Shown: positions 60,441 through 64,000 of the stretch, piece after piece
Position numbering within the stretch: position 1 is the stretch's first letter
How the letters are laid out: every line of letters begins with the position of its first letter
From: CAZGCA01 sp964524145
Lineage (GTDB): Bacteria; Hydrogenedentota; CAZGCA01
Reading direction: 5' to 3'
DNA length: 64,000 nucleotides
Assembly: GCA_964524145.1 (NCBI GenBank)
Contig: CAZGCA010000020.1
Span: 4,198 to 68,197 of the forward strand
Position numbers and translations under genes: made by a program
Notes under the pieces: model-generated
What the model saw: only the letters and a program-made list of their open reading frames with translations
What the model was told of the DNA's origin: nothing
Databases searched by the model: none

Positions 60441-61364
60441 ATGTCAAGAAGGAAGGGTTTCACGCTGATAGAGCTGCTCGTGGTGATCGCCATCATCGGG
60501 ATCCTGGCGGCGATACTGTTGCCGGCACTCGCGCGCGCCCGCGAAGCCGCCCGACGCGCGAGCTGCGCGAACAACCTCAAGCAATGGGGTTTGGTGTTTA
60601 AGATGTACGCCAACGAGTGGAACGGCAGGTTGCCGCAGATGGGCGACGAGGGATGCTGGGATCAAGACGTTTGTACAGACGGGACCTGGAATGGTGGTCT
60701 CGTGGCAAATCCGCACGGGCCGGCGATCTATCCCGAGTATCTGAGCGACATGAACATCTACTTCTGCCCGTCGGACTCCACATCGAACCCGGACAGTTTC
60801 TTAAATTGCCCGGGTGGAGGTTGGTGCGTGAATTCCTGCGGGGCAGGCCACCCGATGCAGGGGAAGCTCGACCCTGAAGAGTTCGACGATCGGAGCTACT
60901 GGTATATGGGCTGGATGGCTGAAGACGATGCCCATTATGCGGCCCTCTGGGCCCAAACGCAACTCCAGCCCCTTTTCACCCCGCCGGGTAATGGTAGTTA
61001 TTGGCGGGACAGTGACCTAGAGTGCGGAGGACCCTGTTCGAACGGCGTGGCAGGCTATGGCTTCAATATCCCGGCAGGGACAACGATCTACCGGTTGCGC
61101 GAAGGTATCGAGCGGTTCCTGATCACCGACATTAACAACCCGGCTGCCAGTGCTATGGCCCAGAGCGAAGTGGCTGTCATGTGGGATGGTATCGAAAGCA
61201 ATATCGACGTGGCCGGTAAACAAAGGGAGGGCAGCCTCGATCAGTTTCATCACATTCCCGGCGGCAGCAACGTCCTGTATCTTGACGGGCACGTCGAGTT
61301 CATCAAGTATCCCGGCGAGTTCCCGTGCAGCGAGATTGCGGCACGGATAGGTCGTCCGTACTAG
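60441..61364 (+). CDS. Pseudopilin paralogue with extra cysteine-rich loops
   Basis: A 307-residue protein with the same opening as the 58148 gene (KGFTLIELLVVIAIIG) and ending HIPGGSNVLYLDGHVEF. The middle contains several Cys residues (GCWDQDVC, CPGGGWCVNSCGAGH) that may form disulfides or bind metal, unlike its paralogue. AAAAGGAGG lies 8 nt before the ATG. A Rho-independent terminator follows at 61387. Confidence 0.88.
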   Translation: MSRRKGFTLIELLVVIAIIGILAAILLPALARAREAARRASCANNLKQWGLVFKMYANEWNGRLPQMGDEGCWDQDVCTDGTWNGGLVANPHGPAIYPEYLSDMNIYFCPSDSTSNPDSFLNCPGGGWCVNSCGAGHPMQGKLDPEEFDDRSYWYMGWMAEDDAHYAALWAQTQLQPLFTPPGNGSYWRDSDLECGGPCSNGVAGYGFNIPAGTTIYRLREGIERFLITDINNPAASAMAQSEVAVMWDGIESNIDVAGKQREGSLDQFHHIPGGSNVLYLDGHVEFIKYPGEFPCSEIAARIGRPY

Positions 61365-61386
61365 ATCTACCAAGCACCGTGAATCT

Positions 61387-61429
61387 GGCGCTGCTTCGGC
61401 ATGAAGCCGAGGCAGCGCCGTTCTTTTTT
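61387..61429 (+). terminator. Rho-independent terminator of the pseudopilin gene
   Basis: GGCGCTGCTTCGGC pairs with GCCGAGGCAGCGCC (one G-T wobble) around a five-base loop ATGAA, followed by GTTCTTTTTT. Confidence 0.85.
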
Positions 61430-61603
61430 CCCGAAGATGCCGCGAGTTCTGTCAAGCTTCCGAAGGAAGCGACGGAATAAAGCCCCGGGTGACGACATAG
61501 AAGGAACTCGGGGTTAGCAGACGCCCACCGATTCGAGCCCCTGACGGGGGCGACGGAAACGTTAGGCGTCCGGGTACAACAGACGGATGCCGATAGGGCT
61601 CCG

Positions 61604-61629
61604 CCGCCTCAAGGCGGGGCTACGAACGG
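61604..61629 (-). repeat. REP-like hairpin with GTAG tetranucleotide
   Basis: On the minus strand GTAG is followed by CCCCGCCTTGAGGCGG. The flank CGAACGG is shared with 10962-10985. Confidence 0.55.
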
Positions 61630-61632
61630 TCC

Positions 61633-64000
61633 CTAGGTCGCGAGAACGGCGGCTTGCTCCTGTTCGAGCTGGAGTGTGTAGCCGCGTCGCGGGGTGGTTT
61701 TGATCAGAGTGCCGGCGGCAGCGTTGACCGATTTCAGTCTCTTGAGAAGGTTGCACCGGTGGACATGCATCTGGTTGTCTTCGACAACAATGTCGTCACC
61801 CCACATCGCGTGGTAGAGTGTTTCATACGGAACGCATCTTCCCGGGTCACGCATCAGCGTCTGAAGCAGCCTGTATTGGAGCTCGGTCAACTCGACATCG
61901 ACTCCTTCGTACACCACCCGTTGCGGGCGGCCCTCATCGAGCAGAAGAACCGGTTCGCTGCCGCGAGGGTTTTGGGCCTTGCGGTTCTGTACGTCGTTTG
62001 CAGCTTTCTTTTTGATCTCCCGTGCCAGGTCGGCAGAACCGACCACTGCCGCGATAGTTTCGACGTTCGCGTTGCGTATCGCGTCGGGCGAGGCCAGTCC
62101 GTTGGTCCGCAGCAGCCGTATCGTCTCGCGCGAAAGATGTTCGAGATGCGTTTCGGCCAACCAGAGGCAGTCCTCGGTCACGCCGCGCCTGATACGCCGG
62201 GCAAGCACGCCCAACCGGTCGGCCAGCCCGCTGTTGCCTTTCAGCTCGGAGATTGCCCGGGCAACGTCGACGAGCCACGATATCTGTTCCGCAGCCGCGA
62301 CAACCTGGCCGCCCAGCACCATGTACGTCTCTTCGATCTGCTGCATCGGTGTAAGCTGAACCCAGTCGTTGTGGAGCATCAGCGCGATCTTGAGCGCTTT
62401 CATCTCGTCGTAGAAGGGTGATTCGGTGGCGCGGAACCGGTTTGCGAACGGCCCGGTTCCGTTCTCGAAACCGTCGAGCAGATCCTTCATCGCGCCGGCG
62501 TACGGTGCGCCGGTGAACTCGGCGCACGTCATCGAGACGTTCGGCGTTTTCCCGTCCGGCGAGAGAGCGGTTGCAAGTATCATGTCGACGTCGTTCCAGA
62601 CGCGCCCATCGTTGTCGTCAACCCACCGTGCGAGCATGCGGCCGGTCGAGCAGGATATGCCCGTCGCGGCAACGCCTGCGCCCAGACGGCTCGCTTTGAG
62701 CTCGCCCGTCCCATTGGACCTCATCAGACCGTCCTCAACGCATTTCCCGACCACAGCGTCCACTCTGTGCGCCAGTTCCGAGTCCGAGAACCGGCTTGAC
62801 CACACTGCCGCCCACGTGTAGCTCGACCTGAGCAGGGATTCGATACCTTCGCGGGTCGTCGCGAACCCGGAGCTTACTGCGCGGAGCGCGTGTTCTGCGA
62901 GCCGATCGGGATCGAGGCGCGCGGAGACCGGTTCGGCATGTCCCTCGACGTACCTGCTCCACAACGTATCCCGTTCGAACTCGGTTGTCGCGATCATGAT
63001 CGATCTGCCGAACCCGTCGGTGCGGCCCAACCGGCCCGCGCGGCCGCTCATGTTCTCGTACTCGGCGTAACTGATGGGCGCCCGCCACGGCATCTGCAAC
63101 CGCTCGTCGTACCGCCACTTCTCGGCCTCGATGAAGACGTTCTTGGCAGGCAGGTTCAGGCCCATCGCGAGCGTGCTGGTCGATACCACCACCTTGAGCG
63201 CGCCGGCACGGAACCATCGTTCCACCGCGTGCCGTTCCGGGGCCAGGAGGTCCGCGTTGTGGAACGCCACGCCGCCTGCCGCGCACTCGGCGAGCAGGTC
63301 CCGGCATAGTGTCGGGTGCAGCGAGCGCAACTCCTCGACCATCCCGGCCGCGGGTTCCAGTCCAAGCTCTTTCGACAGCCGAGCGGCCATGCGTCGCGAT
63401 TCCCGCCGCTCCTTGACGAAGACTATGCTCTGCTCGCCCGAGCCGGCCAACCCGGCAAGGTTCTCTCGCAGCACGTCCCAGTTGTTCCCGTCGTGTACGT
63501 CGACCATTGGCTCGGCGTCCTCGTCGCCTCGTACCGAGCTGAGGTACTCGAACCTGCCGTTGTAGATCACGCCGCACCGCAACTCGACCGGCCGCTCTTC
63601 GCACCTGACGTATTCGGCGTCGAGCCACTGCGCGACCTGCTCACCCTCCTCGAGCACCGCGGACAGACCTATCAGTTGCGGCCTTCGTTCCCGCGCCAGG
63701 ATGCACGTCAGGAGCATCTCGAGCGATGCCCCTCGCGTTTCGTCGCCGAGCATCTCGAGCTCGTCCACCACCACCAGCGCGACCTCCTCCATACATTCAG
63801 GCCGCCGCGCGAGCAACTGCAACATCTTCTCGAAAACCACTATTGCTATCAGGTACTCGCCCCGTTCGAGGTTGGCGTCAAACTCCCTGTGGTCACGCGA
63901 CGAAACGACTATCTTCAATCCGTACGGCCCGTACTTCTCACGGAAATCAAGGTACTTTTCTTCCGCAACAGATTTCAGCGGAACCAGATACACCACCTTC
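61633..64000 (-). CDS. Ski2/Hel308-like DEAD-box helicase fused to an OmpR-type winged helix, 5' end outside window
   Basis: The N-terminus, including Walker A (motif I), lies beyond the right edge. The visible part starts in motif Ia (VVYLVPLKSVAEEKY), has motif II VVVDELEML, motif III LIGLSAV, motif V STSTLAMGLNLPA and motif VI MSGRAGRLGR, all Ski2-like. Next comes a winged-helix and ratchet region, a helix-hairpin-helix-like segment (RETIRLLRTNGLASPDAIRNA), then at the C-terminus (last ~95 residues) a Trans_reg_C winged helix with VELTELQYRLLQTLM, WGDDIVVEDNQMHVHRC and TTPRRGYTLQ. The last domain normally ends OmpR/PhoB response regulators. The fusion suggests a helicase recruited to specific DNA or RNA. 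Confidence 0.88.
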   Translation of the reverse strand, partial: KVVYLVPLKSVAEEKYLDFREKYGPYGLKIVVSSRDHREFDANLERGEYLIAIVVFEKMLQLLARRPECMEEVALVVVDELEMLGDETRGASLEMLLTCILARERRPQLIGLSAVLEEGEQVAQWLDAEYVRCEERPVELRCGVIYNGRFEYLSSVRGDEDAEPMVDVHDGNNWDVLRENLAGLAGSGEQSIVFVKERRESRRMAARLSKELGLEPAAGMVEELRSLHPTLCRDLLAECAAGGVAFHNADLLAPERHAVERWFRAGALKVVVSTSTLAMGLNLPAKNVFIEAEKWRYDERLQMPWRAPISYAEYENMSGRAGRLGRTDGFGRSIMIATTEFERDTLWSRYVEGHAEPVSARLDPDRLAEHALRAVSSGFATTREGIESLLRSSYTWAAVWSSRFSDSELAHRVDAVVGKCVEDGLMRSNGTGELKASRLGAGVAATGISCSTGRMLARWVDDNDGRVWNDVDMILATALSPDGKTPNVSMTCAEFTGAPYAGAMKDLLDGFENGTGPFANRFRATESPFYDEMKALKIALMLHNDWVQLTPMQQIEETYMVLGGQVVAAAEQISWLVDVARAISELKGNSGLADRLGVLARRIRRGVTEDCLWLAETHLEHLSRETIRLLRTNGLASPDAIRNANVETIAAVVGSADLAREIKKKAANDVQNRKAQNPRGSEPVLLLDEGRPQRVVYEGVDVELTELQYRLLQTLMRDPGRCVPYETLYHAMWGDDIVVEDNQMHVHRCNLLKRLKSVNAAAGTLIKTTPRRGYTLQLEQEQAAVLAT

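Overview
The window is about 64 kb of GC-rich bacterial chromosome (roughly 55-60% G+C by eye) with typical Gram-negative gene structure. It carries many secreted glycan-degrading enzymes, two pseudopilins of the kind with a long conserved N-terminus and a C-terminal H-x10-DG motif, a sulfatase with HEAT repeats, two uroporphyrinogen-decarboxylase (URO-D) family proteins, two propeller/alpha-toroid proteins and a Ski2-like helicase. This mix points to the PVC superphylum (Planctomycetota, Lentisphaerota) or a neighbour such as Hydrogenedentota. That placement is inference; no rRNA gene or phylogenetic marker with a recognisable taxon signature is present. Many genes have sigma70-type promoters (TTGACA/T, 17-18 bp, TAnnnT).

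Layout. 0-8 kb: secreted carbohydrate and ester-cleaving genes (GH172-like fragment, GH16, sulfatase, PhoD-like phosphatase, pectate-lyase-fold protein and an unknown secreted partner). 8-11 kb: a lower-GC accessory stretch (zinc-finger HNH nuclease, membrane-anchored coiled-coil protein, polytopic membrane protein). 11-18.5 kb: GH27, a small membrane protein, URO-D, a GH43-like propeller, an orphan MNT antitoxin with a truncated HEPN partner, and a GH28-like protein. 18.6-22.7 kb: a second lower-GC accessory stretch (TPR membrane protein, DUF3800 protein with a winged-helix tail, double Lar-like zinc ribbon). 22.8-31.3 kb: a secreted GH32/GH43-like protein, then the housekeeping block SRP RNA-dnaX-ebfC, then an overlapping operon of coiled-coil protein, histidine kinase and NtrC-type regulator that begins in a relic of a formylglycine-generating-enzyme-like gene. 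31.5-50 kb: large secreted proteins (propeller/toroid protein, uronate-isomerase-like, DUF3786, GH106-like, an 1814-residue subtilase, a 1433-residue TSP3/FN3 protein). 50-58 kb: a second URO-D, an ECF sigma factor with a membrane partner, a periplasmic helical protein, an alpha/beta hydrolase, a CoA-binding protein and a second propeller/toroid protein. 58-61.4 kb: two pseudopilins around a lipoprotein. The end is a truncated Ski2/Hel308-like helicase fused to an OmpR-type winged helix.

The enzymes suggest an organism that breaks down sulfated, galactose-, rhamnose- or uronate-containing polysaccharides, with desulfation, backbone cleavage, debranching and uronate isomerisation represented. 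Substrates are inferred from family membership only.

The most unusual signal lies in the non-coding DNA. Many spacers are built from degenerate 7-bp tandem repeats of several unrelated unit sequences, plus one inverted hexamer array, and they are interspersed with short hairpins that each carry a GTAG tetranucleotide, like REP elements mobilised by RAYT (TnpA-REP) transposases. Gene relics (HEPN toxin, FGE-like, GH106-like) sit beside these repeats.
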